From NCBI GenBank assembly GCA_004794655.1, contig SMMW01000567.1, forward strand, positions 186,001-250,000: a stretch of DNA of 64,000 nt, given 5' to 3'. Positions 1 to 12,658 of this stretch are shown in pieces. The notes under the pieces were generated by a model. It was not told the DNA's origin. It did no database searches and saw nothing but the letters and a program-made list of their open reading frames with translations. Made by a program: the position numbers and the translations under genes. This stretch comes from Marisa cornuarietis. Taxonomy: Eukaryota; Mollusca; Gastropoda; Architaenioglossa; Ampullariidae. Within the stretch, counting starts at the first letter, position 1. Every line of letters begins with the position of its first letter.

Positions 1-26
1 CTAACGACCGATTTACTTTTTTTCAG

Positions 27-3000
27 AAATATTTACTGGACTGACTCCTCCACCAAATCAGTATCAGTGGCCAAAAACGATGGGCGTTACAGGAAGATTC
101 TGGTGTCACGTGACCTATTCTATCCACTTGCCATAGCAGTCAATCCGCGATTAGGGTATGTGTATGTCATGATTAGTGACACACCTGCGTCATGCTTGCT
201 TACCTAAGGGAGGAGTGCGGGCTGATCCTAATAGTTGACTCTTGTTACGACCAGTAGTTTGTATGATTGATTACATTTTAATCTATATAAAGCTTATTAA
301 TGCGAGGTGTAGGACTCTTTCCCCCTTCTTGCTGTTCTCCCAGCTTAAAATACCCACGCCCCCAAACTTTTTCTGATGGCGACAGGTACATGTATTGGAG
401 TGACGTCAACTGCACGTCACCGAAGATTGAACGAAGCTGGATGAACGGTGAGAAGCGAGAGACGTTGGTGTCTACTCGCCTGTTGCGGCCCTCCAGCATC
501 GCCATCGACTTCTACATGGGGGACCGCGTGTACTGGAGCGACAGCAAGGACAACTCCGTGTCCTCCATGAACCCTGACGGAACTGACAGGGTCCTGGTTA
601 TTGCCAAAGGTAGGTAGTTCTGATTTTTTGTGGGGTGTTGAGGGGTAGTGACTACCACAACGAAATCAAGATTCAAGATTCTGGTGCTCTGACAGTTCCT
701 TAAAGAAATACTAGACATGCAGTTTTGGTCTAGTAAAAATCTAATAACCTTAAAAGGATGCTTATTATGGCAAGTAATACTCTTGAAACACTGAGTGTCA
801 GTGTCTTACTGTGAAATACACTTTTTTCTGTGCCACATATTTGTTACAGATTTAGCAAGTCGCGATCGTAAAAAGTCAGTCTTGCTAGACACAGAACATA
901 TAGGCTTTTTCATAGCGAGATGATGAGAGTGACACATGACATGATTTTTCTCGCAAATTCGCTATGTCACACAAGGTAACCAATAACTTTGACATGGGAT
1001 TAACACAGAGCTTTCCTCGTGTTAGATGTGTATTTCTATCGAATTCTGTATTGCTCCAACACCAGAACCAGCATTAGTCCAGGTGTGTTAATGAAGCAGC
1101 TCATCATGTGCAAGTGTGGAAGTAGGTGGGGTGGAGAGGTGGCGGAGACAAGACTCCGAATTGCATCTCTCGAATGGGTAGCGTTTTCTTTAATTTCAGG
1201 AATCTTCAACCCTGTGAGCATCGACCTGTTTGAAGGCGGGCTGGTTTGGGCATCACAACTGGGCGGCAAGATCCTGCGTATAGACAAGTTTGGACGGGAA
1301 GAGATCAAAGTTATTCAGACAGGCCTGCACATGCCGCGGGCCGTCAGCGTGTACCACATCATGCGCTACGACATCTCCGGTAAAAGCGTGACCTTTAACA
1401 TTCGTCTTGTCGAAAATAATGTAACTGCTTTTAATCATTGTCTACAATCAACTGCTCAGTCGTAATCATTTGCGAACGCCACGCTCGTGATTCCTCACAA
1501 ACGTTGCAAGAGGGATCTTTGAAAACGGCTTGCTTTATTTTTGGAATAACTTTGATTTCAATCGATTTGATCAGAATAAAATTAACACGATTAACTGGCT
1601 TCTGGTCTGACAGTTTGAGACAGAAGAGAATCTTGATTGTGTGTTTACTGTAAATGTCAACCGGTGTGATTTGTCTACAACAGTGAAGTCCAACTGCTCA
1701 AAGTCAGAGTGCAGTCACTTGTGTCTGATTGTGCCTTCCGGTTACAAGTGCGCATGTCCCGAAGGCGCGGACTTCGAGAAGGAAAGCAGCACCATCTGCA
1801 ATGCTGGTAAAGATTCTTAGTAGAAGCATACAGCGTTGTTGTTGATTGTGAAACATTCATTCAAAAAGGTAAACAAAATAATATTGAGTGAGAGAGAAAG
1901 TGTGTGCATGCGTGCGTGCGTTCGCGCGCGTGCATTTCTATTCATGCATTTACATATGCGAGAAACTGCCATGCTGATATTCCAAAATAAAAACCAGATT
2001 CAGATACGAGTTGTGTTACTGAGCTTGTGCAGTTCAGAGAAATTAATTCTCTCCAGCCGCCGAGGTGGAGATACCACATCCAGAGGTCTGTCCGTGTCTG
2101 CACGGGGGGACGTGCCTTAACGAGGACTTCACTGCCAACATCTCGTGTGCGTGTCCTGAAGGTGTGTTGGATGAGCAGCGATCTACAAAGCAAAGAAACG
2201 TAGTTTGTCTCTTCTGAAATGATGTTACTGGGCGTTTGTTACCCCTCTTCTTTTTTAAATACAGCTTAGTTTTCTAAAATGTTTATCTTGGATTATATTT
2301 TCTTTCTCTGTGTATCATAACGGACTGTTTGTCTCCCACGCACGCATCCATCTTAGTGTATTTCTACAGCTTGCGTGTAGTTAGCCCTGTGCTTGCGCTT
2401 TCGGACTCGTTAGTATTAAGTCTCTTTACGGTAAGATTTCGATCTTTATCTCAGGTGACTGCTTTGTCAAGCACCGTCTAGGATTCTCGTTTTTCCGTGA
2501 AATCTTAGAGAATTTTTTCTGTCCCACTAGACTAGATAACATCTCTCTATTTTGTGCCATATTTTGGGGTCTCGTGCATTAAAAGAAAATTTCTATTTTA
2601 GTCTGTAATTGGACACAATTGGCGTTTTCATTGTATAAATATAAAGGCCTGCTTCTCCTACTGCTGAAAACAAAAAGAATTGAGAAATGAACTGAGCTTT
2701 ACTATTTTCTTCATAGGTTACCTGGGTACGTTCTGTGAAGCGGCCAAACAGGAAGGCCACAAACTCTCTGTCTCAGGTAAGAGAAATATGTCTCTCAGCA
2801 CCTATTCATTAAGAAGAATAATAGGATTTGTATAGCGCGTTTCCCAACACGGAGGTAAGCTCGGTGCGCTTCACAAGACGCCAGGGGCAGTGGGGAAAGA
2901 GGCTGTGTGAATTCGTTACAAGCGAGAATACAAGCAAGCATAATATACACATACGAACGTGCACCAGTTTGGCAATACAAGAACGTGAGGGAACGGAGGG

Positions 3001-5545
3001 ATAGGAGTGTGGGGGAGAAAAGACAACAGGATGGTATAGTAGGTGTTTCCGAAAGAGATATGTTTTAAGCCCAGATCGGAATATATGTACCGACTCCACT
3101 GTGTGGAGACACGGGGGCAGGCCATTCCAAATATCTGGACCAGAGAAGGAGAAAGAGCGCTGGCCGAACGTCTCCAGTGGAATAGAGAGCAAACCGGCGT
3201 GGGCCGAGCGAACTGGCTGGTATGGCAACACAAGCTCAGACATGAAGATTGGGGCAAGGCCATTAACAACACTATAGCAAAGCATGGTGATCTTGAATTC
3301 GATGCAAGCCCGAACTGGCAGCCAGTGGAGATGGTGCGGCATGGTCGGCCTTCCGCTTACGGAATACAATGTGGGCAGTTCTATGAAGCTTGTCAAGCAG
3401 GCAGTCTGGAACATCTATGAACAGAGAGAGTACTTGAGCCTGAAAAACACAAATGCCACCATAAGCTGCTTGGTGGAGGCAACAGACGGGAGATGTCTGA
3501 TGCGGCTGATCCTACGTAGTTCGAGAAAGATGGATTTGCAAACTGAGTTGACATGATTTTCGAAGGACGATGATGTGTCGAAAAGAAATCCGAGATTTTT
3601 GAAAGACTGGCAGAAAGTGATGGTGGATCCGGAGAAAGTGAGTGACGTAGACGGAGGCAGGTGTCTAAGCGTATGTGCAGAGGCTGTCTAGATGACTTTA
3701 GTTTTCTCCTCATTGAGCTTTAATTTGTTCTCCAACATCCAGTGTTTGACAGAGTCAAAGATTTGCTGAGTACTGGTGAACAGACCGTAGAGTTGGCAAG
3801 CTGGACCTGATGCCAGGAGCTGAGTATCGTCGGCATTTATGTGATACTACAAAGTGGCGGATCACAGGGGCAAGTGGCTGGACATAGGAAGTAAACAGGA
3901 GAGGTCCGAGGACTGAACCCTGAGGCATTCCAGCACAGCAGCAGGTTCTGATGCGGAGCCGTGGACACTAACAGAGGGGGGCTGGGTGCGAGCAGACAGA
4001 TAGGAGTGGAACCAACATAGGATTGTGCCAGGAGATCTGAAGGTAGTATGAAGCTGCTGGAGGAGAAATGTGGTGGTCTACAGTGTCGAAGGCAGCGGAT
4101 AGATCGAGAACAGACAGGACTGATATTTGACCGCGGTCGCAAGCTGAACCAGATAATAAATCGTTTACCGTCTGGACCAGAGCAGTCTCAGTAGAGTGGT
4201 GCTGACGATAGACCGACTGAAATAGTTCCAGGAGACTGTACGTGTCAAAATATTGTAGCAGCTGATAAAGGACGACTTTCTCCAGGATCTTGGATAAGAA
4301 GGTTGGAGACTGGACGGTAGTTCGTTAGGGTCGAGGTCAGACTTCTTTAATAGAGGAGTAACAGTGGCATGTTTGAAAGAGGGAGGAACAGAGCCAGTAT
4401 ACAGGAAGAGATTTATAATGTCTGTGATGACCGGAATCAATGTGTCAAGGCACTCAAACAAAATGGTGGTCGGAACAGGATCCAGTGCACAAGATATCTT
4501 TGGCGAATTAATGATGATGTCTCTGACATGATTCTCAGTTATCGGCACAAAACCTGCAAAGTGTGCTTCAGCAAAGCTGGAGATGTTGCGACTCGTTGAT
4601 CAGTAGTCAAGGCTTGCCCTGATTGTGTTGACTTTTTCCAGAAAAAAAAACAACGTACAGCACCCATCTGGCAGCTGACGCATCTTGTGACAATATTTAT
4701 CAGTGTGTCCGCAGGTGTATGTCATTAGGTTTGAAGTAGGGTGTCACTGTGCTTCAAAGTGGGTGTCTGTCTCTGGGTGGGTGTTATTGTGTCTCTAGGT
4801 GGGTATCGATTTAGCGGCGCAGTAGCGTGAGTGCAACTTCAGGGCAATAACGAGTGTGTGTGTGTGTGTGTTACCAGCGCCAGTCCGTTGTTTTTTAGGC
4901 TACCTATCTTGAGTCTTTAATAGTTGCCACCGCTTTGCTGCATAGCAAGTATTATTTCCCTTTCTTTGAAAACACGATGGCGTCATCTCCTTTTCTTGGC
5001 TAACAGAAAACATCAGCATCATCGTGCCTGTGGTTCTGGCTGTCGTCATTGCCGTCATTCTCATTGTAGTCGTCTTTGTGCTGAAGCGACGAGGGTAAGC
5101 TACTGTGTACTGTTCTCGTTCTGACGAGGAAATAATAATGGCAGGAAGTTGTAGGCTGTGACATCATCATTGTTGCTTCTAGCGCTCGATTTTTTTCTAG
5201 TAACGATTCTGTGGTTTGTCCTTATTACTTACTGAAAATTAATATAAAATAGTTCTGTCACATCACTTTCACACGTCTCCTCCTTTATGTCTTTATTGTC
5301 ACTTTCATACTTACATGCTGTTTCAGGGTTAGAGTTTGAGCAGCAGTTTCAAAACTCTCTCTTTAACGGGGTAGGGGTGGGGAGAGTGTGCACGCTTAAG
5401 GTAGAGAGAAAAAGTAAACTATTGAAGATATGCACTTTCACAAGTGTCAAAATACACACCATATTATGTTCTGTAAACAAAAGACGCTTTTTCATCGTTA
5501 ATAAGAGATCAAGTCTTTGCATGGGTGTTAATGCTCGAGTGTTAC

Positions 5546-5611
<66 letters not shown>

Positions 5612-6609
5612 TTAAAACTCATTTTATTACAAACATTTGTAATATCAGTGTGGACTTCAACTTCAAAAAGCTGATAAGTAAGCCAGGTGCGAGCTCACAA
5701 AACAAGATGAACAGTGCAGTCAGCTTCAGAGAAGGTGGGCAGGTCAAGCTGGGGGTTCCTGATATGGCCCAAGATTCCACCGGACCAACAGAGATGCAAC
5801 AGGTGAGCACTGCGCAACAGGAAGCAGTACAATCTATGCTTAAGAAAGAGGCAACAGTTTGCTTCCTTAACTCTAAACAGTTCAGAACTTCCTGATTGGC
5901 AATGAGTATAAATGTGGTTTTACAACTATCAATAGCCGACTGAACGTGTAAAGAGTTAAAAGGTTTTCTTAATCGGATGTGTATTATCAAGTATGTGATT
6001 GTGTTTGTTATGCTTATATTGTTTATTTGACCGTCATTAGAACATTTGTTAAGCTTATTCCAATATTTGACAATACGCGTCAAAGTGAAGAAAACCCTTT
6101 AAGGAAACCTTGAAGATGGTCTCGGACACTTTGTGCAACAAACGGTTCTCAGACTGCCAAGCTAGATATGTCTGCATCATTTTTTGCCAGATCACCTGTA
6201 GGTATTGTCTAATAATGTGTGGCAAAAGCATGGCCCGAATACGTGTTAATGTGGAATTTGTCCGACATTTTAATGACTCATATATAAGTCAGACTGTCTG
6301 CCTCAGGTATCTGAAGAAGTATCTGGCTCACTCCACGACCCAACATCTCCGACCAACTTCAGCAACCCCATGTACGATAGTCTACACGCCCGCGACACCA
6401 TGGTGTTGCCAGGCAGCCCGCACCCTCACGAGTCGTCCACCGATGATCCCGAACCACCGCCCGTGCCCCGTCGCTCTGACGTAATTCACGACCAGCTTAG
6501 GTCATCACGTGACGTCAATCCTCAGGTCAAGATAGTCACGCGCGCCCTTGACCCCACAGATGATGATGAGCACGACACAGCTGGCTTAGTACGGTTAGGG
6601 TCGCTCTGA
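27..6609 (+). CDS. LDL-receptor-related protein, 3' part (LRP1/LRP2-like)
   Basis: This is the C-terminal 454 residues of a large endocytic receptor; the 5' part lies outside the window. Exons read: 27-155, 386-609, 1200-1379, 1684-1806, 2057-2161, 2717-2776, 5007-5094, 5649-5802 and 6307-6609. All have AG/GT borders and together give one open frame to TGA. The order is LDL-receptor class B repeats (NIYWTD, YMYWSD, RVYWSD), the propeller-closing segment ending in HMPRAVSVYHIMR, a six-cysteine EGF module (CSKSECSHLCLIV), a second EGF (CPCLHGGTCLNED), and a hydrophobic membrane helix of about 24 residues in exon 5007-5094 followed by KRR. The cytoplasmic tail contains FSNPMYDSL, an FxNPxY endocytosis signal, and PEPPPVPRR, an SH3-type ligand. 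In the family such receptors take up lipoproteins and other ligands at the plasma membrane. The NPTNF/NPxY context is closest to LRP1/LRP2, but the exact orthologue cannot be fixed from the 3' end alone. Confidence 0.87.
2809..4612 (-). mobile_element. Degenerate L2/CR1-like LINE in an LRP intron
   Basis: Minus-strand remnants of a non-LTR reverse transcriptase lie in the intron between 2776 and 5007. The N-terminal RT region (VPITENHVRDIIINSP, CALDPVPTTILFECLDTL, ATVTPLLKKSDLDP) is at about 4165-4600. The C-terminal region (LHWLPVRACIEFKI, PDIWNGLPP) is at about 2860-3400. Frames are broken several times in between. The 3' end reads GCGCTATACAAATCC followed by a decayed ATT/CTT tail at about 2812-2845, the same terminus as the younger copy at 9.2 kb. 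The orientation is antisense to the host gene. The 5' boundary is approximate. Confidence 0.8.
5546..5610. repeat. Compound (TGCG)n-(TG)n microsatellite
   Basis: About eight TGCG units run directly into about 15 TG units, 38 bp upstream of the splice acceptor of the LRP exon at 5649. It is intronic. Alternating purine/pyrimidine tracts like this can adopt Z-DNA, but no function is visible. Confidence 0.95.
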
Positions 6610-7273
6610 CCTGCACTCCGCTTCGTCAAAAAAAAGACTGAGAAAACGAGAGGTCTGAAAGACTGGCAAGAGAAGTATCGATCCTCTAAAGACTAAATGC
6701 AGAGTAATTCGCCCAGACTGTACCACCAGGGCCGGAAAGTCAACATATCTCTTAGAAACGTGTAAAGAGAAAACTACTTTAAAACTGTAGTCATGCATCT
6801 ATGTACACGATGAAGCTTTTATGCAAAACGCAAGCTGCAGGACAGCTTTTTTTCCGTTTTCTGTTTTCTCTTGTCTTTGTTTCCTTTTTTCCTTTTTTTA
6901 TACGAAGCTTAAGAATTGCCGAAAAAAGTGATGCTTGATAATACTGGGAACAACTGTTTTTCGTGAAATTTGTATCAATTGTCTCGGATATTCCTAATCA
7001 CGGCAAAGATGTCGGATAAAAATATGCAGTCAGATGTAATGTACAAACATGTGCCTGGGTGGTTCGGGGCGAAATGACTTGGTGTCATTCTCTAATGCAA
7101 GCGAATTATAACCAAAGTAGGTTCTTTAAGCTAGGAAATAGGTCCTACGTGATTCTACGTGTTGAAACTATTTGTTAATGTCGCTGATACAAAGATGTAA
7201 AATATTCTATGTATTTGAAGGCTGGGTGAAATATGGAGATTGAACGTTGTTGCCGTTGGTCTTTCAACTTACA

Positions 7274-7279
7274 AATAAA
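7274..7279 (+). terminator. Candidate polyadenylation signal of the LRP gene
   Basis: AATAAA occurs in the sense strand within ACAAATAAAATTAT, downstream of the LRP stop. It is the first clear hexamer in the 3' flank. No transcript evidence is available. Confidence 0.4.
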
Positions 7280-8897
7280 ATTATAAGAATAGAAGAAAGA
7301 TCATTAAGAACCAAACAAAGCTGATCTAGGAACGTAGTAAACCACGCCTTAATGCCCTTGTGTTTACGCCAGACAGTTTTGATGGTAATGTGCGGATAAC
7401 ATGATCTGAGAGTTTCTCCTCTCTGGTTACTCGACAACACGGGTCTTTCGGCTACACACCCGAGAAAAATGACCTCTTGGTCAGCTCTCCGAGGGAGAGC
7501 TTTTCCTATCGGTTAGCTGTTTCCCATAATTCAGCTATTCTCTACCAGACGGTAATTCTGAAATGGGTTTTTGTCTCGGTTAGTGACGTATCATGCTGTG
7601 CCTTACTGTCCAAAGAGTTTTTCTTACAGACTAAATAAATCTCGATGATACAATTTTTTTAACCTCGACCGCTCCACCCATATGATTAAATGACGAAGTT
7701 TAATTACGACTATTAATTTCAGTAAAACAGAAAGAAACATGCACATATTATGTGCCCCGCTCTCTTCGAGATATTTAAGGAATAGACAAATAACTGTACC
7801 TTAGCATCTAGAAAATCACAATACTTAGAGACGCACATAATCCAGGTTCTTTTTGAAAAACGCATGTCAGCTGCAGCAGCTGAAGATTCATCAAACATAA
7901 GCACAGACACTAAATATCCCGTAGAGATGTATCTTTGACCAGCTTCTACAGGTAAAGACGCAAAGAACACACAACTACACCTTATTCGAACGCCGTGCCA
8001 CTTACAGACTGTCTCACTGCTGACAGGCTAGAACAGTTGTAATCTGATTCCAACCGTTATCTTGTATGGGAGCAAGAAGGCAAACAATAAGCAACTTCAC
8101 CACATCTCCCATCATTAAATTGCCAAATCCAAAAGGAATGGCTGCTGATTAGGCGGCGAGCAGTGGGTGTCCCTTTCACTTTACTCAAGTCAACGCGACA
8201 CGTACATATCAGAGTAATTTTAAAAGATCAATTTACAACGACTGAGCCTTATGAGCAAATGCCTAGCAACTCTCAAGCATTACCGATAGCTAAGCACCTG
8301 TGGGGGACAATTCGGTGCAGGCTAATGCATGCATCTTTAGATCACACCTGAGTCATTTTATCCTCCAGTAAACAACAATGTTTACCTGATTCTTGTGTAT
8401 TTGGCTGGAAAGAGTACATCATTTATTTCACACTGATTTGATGTGATATTTGAATTTTTTATACGAATCAAATGTGAGAAACATGTAAATATTTAGGCTT
8501 GGTATTCTAGATTAGTGAGTGGTGTACATATATACATGATACATTGGAATGTATGTTTTCATTACCTGAAAATAATGCAGCGGTACTTTCCACTATCTTA
8601 GGCATAAACTCCTTAAGCAAGCATTCCTAATAGAAACGTATGGCTTTGGCGATGAAATAGTCATAATAAAACTGAAACACGTGTGCAGTTGTATGCGCGT
8701 ACACCAGTGCGTGAGTGGGCAGATAAATTTTCCTCTGTTTCATTTGCTCCCTCGATTTAGTTTCCTGTCTGCCTTCCTTTCTTTCTTCGTGTGTAACTTA
8801 TTAATGCGCACCACCTTCATTGACCTATCGGACACCACTGACCAAATGGTGAAGACGACACCAGCAGCTTTGTTTCCGTGGATACTTCCTTATATAA

Positions 8898-8947
8898 TCT
8901 CTCTCTCTCTCTCTCTTCTGCACGCGCGCACATATATATATATATAT
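8898..8947. repeat. (CT)n and (TA)n microsatellites
   Basis: A CT tract of about 20 bp at 8898-8917 and a TA tract at about 8931-8947 are separated by a CG-rich spacer. Nothing else was recognised around them. Confidence 0.9.
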
Positions 8948-9171
8948 GCACGTAACATAGCGCACATGCTTACATGAGCTTATATGCTGGCGCTATCCGA
9001 AGATACTAAACAATTGTTTAAGGCAAACAGCAAAAGCATGTGATAGAGGCAAGGGGAAAATGTTCAGCTTATGTATGCATGTACCACGGCCAGCGTACAA
9101 TCATCTCAAATCACACAGTCACTCACTATATTTTGCTGCACGTAAGTATTCACTTTGAATCAAAGTTTGAT

Positions 9172-10970
9172 CTAATAATAATAATAATAATAATAATAGT
9201 GAAGATTTTTATAGCGCATATTCACACTCATAAAGAGCATGCTCTTAGCGCTTAAAACGAGGAAGAGACGTGGACTAAGTAGATACAGAACAAAGGAGAC
9301 GGAAGAAAACGACAGTACTGACGACGAAACAGAAAACAAAAGGCATCAAGTAACAGGAACAGAGAAATATAGTGATTCTGCCGAGAAAAATGGGTAAAGT
9401 AGCAAGAGGGAAGGAAGGGGGGGGTTAGAAGGACTAGCAATGTGGACTGTGTTAGGAGTAATACTCAAGGAAGAGGTGCGTTTTCAGTGCATATTTGAAA
9501 GATTCAATTGTAGGAAGGTGACGGATATGGAAAGGAAGAGAGTTCCATTCTTTTGCAGAATGGTAGCCAAAAGTCCTGTGACCATATGTTGTTCTGGTGA
9601 CAGGAACAGTTAGGATACGGTCGTCAGACGAAGAGCGTAGTTGTCTGGACGGAGAGTAAGGGATGAGAAGTTCAGAAAAATAGTCAGGACAGGAGCCAGC
9701 AAAGAAATTAAAACACAGCACAGACAGTTTGTACTGAATGCGAGAACGGATGGGTAGCCAGTGTAGAAAACGAAGGAGAGGAGTGACATGGTCCCTTTTC
9801 GTGGCTCTAAGCACCAGACGCGCAGCGGAGTTCTGTACTTTCTGGAGTCTCTGAATGAGATAGTCAGGGCAGCCTGCCAGCAAAGAGTTGCAGTAGTCAA
9901 GTCGAGAAAGAACAAACGCACAGACAAGAGTGTTGGTAGCGCGTGTAGAGAGAAAGTGTCGGATGGCACCGATCTTACGGAGCTCATAATTGGCAGACCG
10001 ACAGACAGCTGCTACATGTCTATCGAGTGTCATGTCATCAGTGACAATAAATCCCAGATTCCTAACGGATGACGTGAAGGTGATGTTGCTGTCGCCCACC
10101 TTGATGTGATTGGGCAGACTGACGAGTGAAGGTTGATGTCTTCTTCTATGGCACAAGAGGGGTTCCGTTTTATCATCATTTAGTTTAAGCTTGTTTTTTA
10201 CAATCCAGCCCTTGACATCGCTGATACAAGCTTCTAGAGAGCTAATAGCAGAGTGAGACTCAGCCGGTGGAGTAGAACAGTAAAGCTGCGTGTCGTCAGC
10301 ATAGGATTGATGAGAAACCTGGTGAGACTGGATGCACGATGAAAGTGGCTTAGTATACAGGATGAACAGAACTGGGCCCAGTACTGAGCCTTGGGGAACA
10401 CCACAGAAAAGTGAAGCAGGGCGAGATATCTGACCATCAACTAACACAGTCTGGGTCCTATCAGTGAGATAAGAGTTGAACCAAGAGAGGGCAGGTCCAG
10501 AAATCCCGTAGAGGGTGTGGAGTCTGTGAAGAAGCAGAGAGTTGTCTATAGTGTCAAATGCAGCAGACAGGTCCAGTAGGGTTAATGGAGAGACATCACC
10601 TCTGTCAAGAGCAGATAATATGTCTGTTGTTACTTTAATAAGAGTGGTCTCGGTGCTGTGGAAAGGTCTATATGCCGACTGAGCTTGTGGGATAAGATGG
10701 TGCTCTTGTAAGTATGCCCAGAGCTGTGTCAAAACTATTTTCTCTATGATCTTAGAGAGAAAAGACAAGTTGGAAACTGGACGGTAGTTGTTCAGCACAT
10801 TGACGTCAAGCGTGGATTTCTTTAGAAGTGGCCTCACCACCGCATTTTTGAACAAAGATGGGAAAACACCTGACGACAGGCTGACATTTACAATATTTGT
10901 GATGGCAGGAAGTAGAGTATCTAGGCACTCGAGCAGAAGGCTTGTGGGCATCGGATCTATACATTTCTTG
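9172..10970 (-). mobile_element. 5'-truncated L2-like LINE with open RT frame
   Basis: A non-LTR retrotransposon lies on the minus strand in the LRP/aminotransferase intergenic space. Homology to L2-type reverse transcriptase starts near 10968 ([16 protein letters not shown]) and runs without a stop to 9452. A 3' UTR and the terminus GCGCTATAAAAATCTTCAC follow, then a (TTA)n tail at about 9172-9199. The endonuclease half is missing, as is typical of abortive target-primed reverse transcription. The long uninterrupted frame implies a much younger insertion than the copy in the LRP intron. No convincing target duplication was found, only GATCTA shared near both ends. Confidence 0.88.
9452..10970 (-). 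CDS. L2-type reverse transcriptase, C-terminal ORF2 fragment
   Basis: About 500 residues are open. The fingers and palm motifs are all present: [66 protein letters not shown] and the catalytic YADDTQLY. The thumb region [15 protein letters not shown] and the C-terminal [14 protein letters not shown] follow. The enzyme would copy LINE RNA onto nicked DNA, but no start codon or endonuclease domain belongs to this fragment, so it is a truncated mobile-element gene rather than a host gene. The reading frame continues upstream past 10970 only by chance into unrelated flank. Confidence 0.85.
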
Positions 10971-12658
10971 ATTAGCAATATATGCTTAAAATATGTTAAT
11001 CGAACTTTGCGGGTTATCAGTATATGTACCGCGACTAAATTAATCATCTGGTGCAGCTTTGCACCTAGCTTTAATCCCTTATTTACTGCAATGCTTTGAC
11101 CGCTTATTGGGTATATATATATATGAACAAAAGATCGAGTCACTGTTACCCATTTATGTTTTTGTACCATATGTAACCATTTATATCAAACAGACCATAC
11201 ACAAATGCAGTTTGTATACATGCGTAACACAAGAATACAAATTACTTCTGCTCCTTATAATTTAAGTGGTGAAATTGATCAGGAAAGGTGGTGGATTCGA
11301 TGCAATATAAGGTGAATCATTTGTTGATTTCGCTAAACCTTGTATTCTGTAAATTAGTGCCCATGTTTGTGCAATACATCCATATCGCTCCTTCGAGAAT
11401 TGTTAAGCTCATCAGCAGTTTACTAACGTGGTTTGGAGCGGGTTAAAAAAAATAACAACAACAGATCTTAAGTAGGCAGTCTCAGCAAGGAACGTTTGAA
11501 GACATCAAAACTGTCTAGCATGAATAAAAACGGGTTCAGATATGCGATTTCACCGATACTTATAATAAATAAATACATTGTCACTTGCCACGTACTGCAC
11601 TAAATTTCCACTATACATCTTCAAAAGGACCCATGCAATGATCGATCAACAGACTACGTGTACAACACTGCAAGAAACAATTTCTTCGGCAACAGTCTTC
11701 GAAACGTTGACCAGCAGCAGTCCTTAAAATACAGGCCCATCAAGAATTTCAACAAATAATTGATCAGATTACGGAATAGTTTATGGTTAGACCTATGAAA
11801 GCTTCGATCGATCATATTTACAGCTGTATTTCCAGTATAACACTCCAGATGAAAACATTTCATAGAAAAAAAAATGAAGAAAACACCAGCTATATATGAA
11901 TCTTGAATGGTCACAACAAAATAGGCCGGCTGTACAAATGGTGATGGAAATATTGGAATTTAACAGTAAATGGATTTTTAGTTTTAGTAAAGTCTCTCAC
12001 TAGCAATTTCGAAAAACACATTTTTGCTGTACAAGTAAATTGTAAACCTTTATAAAACGAAACCTAAAACGTTAGGTAATCTAAATGGAGCCGACAATCG
12101 CCTAAATATAGTTGTCACGTGACAGCCATGTGATCTACTCGCTATCCATTGGGCGCTGCCATGGGTACTTGTCAAATTTTGTTTCCGCATTCTTAAACAG
12201 CAGAGGATACGAGTCGTAAACCACCGAAAACAACACATACTATAAAACATTAAAAAGACAACCGAGGCTGTATAAACTTGTATAACTTTTGTTCATAAAT
12301 TGCAATTTTTGGAGTGAGACGACTTCGAAATTGCGGCTACCTGAATAATACGGCCGGTTAGTTTGCCCGATGCACCGGGACCAGCATGTGCTACAAAGTC
12401 ATCGCTCTTCAATTAAAGACAGCCCTTTAGCACGGTTGTTAAGTGTGGAAGTTATCTGTGTTTATTACTGGTTGTGACTTCTACTGTCGCCATGAAATGG
12501 ATATCGCGGACTGGAGAAGACAGAAAAACTTTTATGAACGAAGTTGAAGTTACTACTCACTAGGCATCAGTCTAAAGACAACGCAAAAGAAAGCCTTACC
12601 TGTGATGCGAGAGATAGGAGCAGATTGTCACAGTCAGCACGAAAATCACAGCAAACGA
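10971..12658. other. Intergenic, upstream of the aminotransferase gene
   Basis: This AT-rich sequence contains no recognised coding region or repeat. The promoter and 5' UTR of the downstream aminotransferase should lie near its right end, but no TATA box or other core element could be assigned. Confidence 0.4.

Larger units (their letters stand above)
6610..9171 (+). other. LRP 3' UTR and downstream spacer
   Basis: No protein-coding signal was recognised. The proximal part is probably the LRP 3' UTR. A canonical AATAAA lies at 7274-7279, about 670 bp after the stop. The rest is AT-rich with a (CT)n/(TA)n tract near 8.9 kb. Confidence 0.5.

Noticed and set aside
1019..1465. A long single reading frame across the LRP exon at 1200-1379
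   Set aside because: Only 1200-1379 matches the receptor. The rest is intron on both sides of good AG and GT sites.
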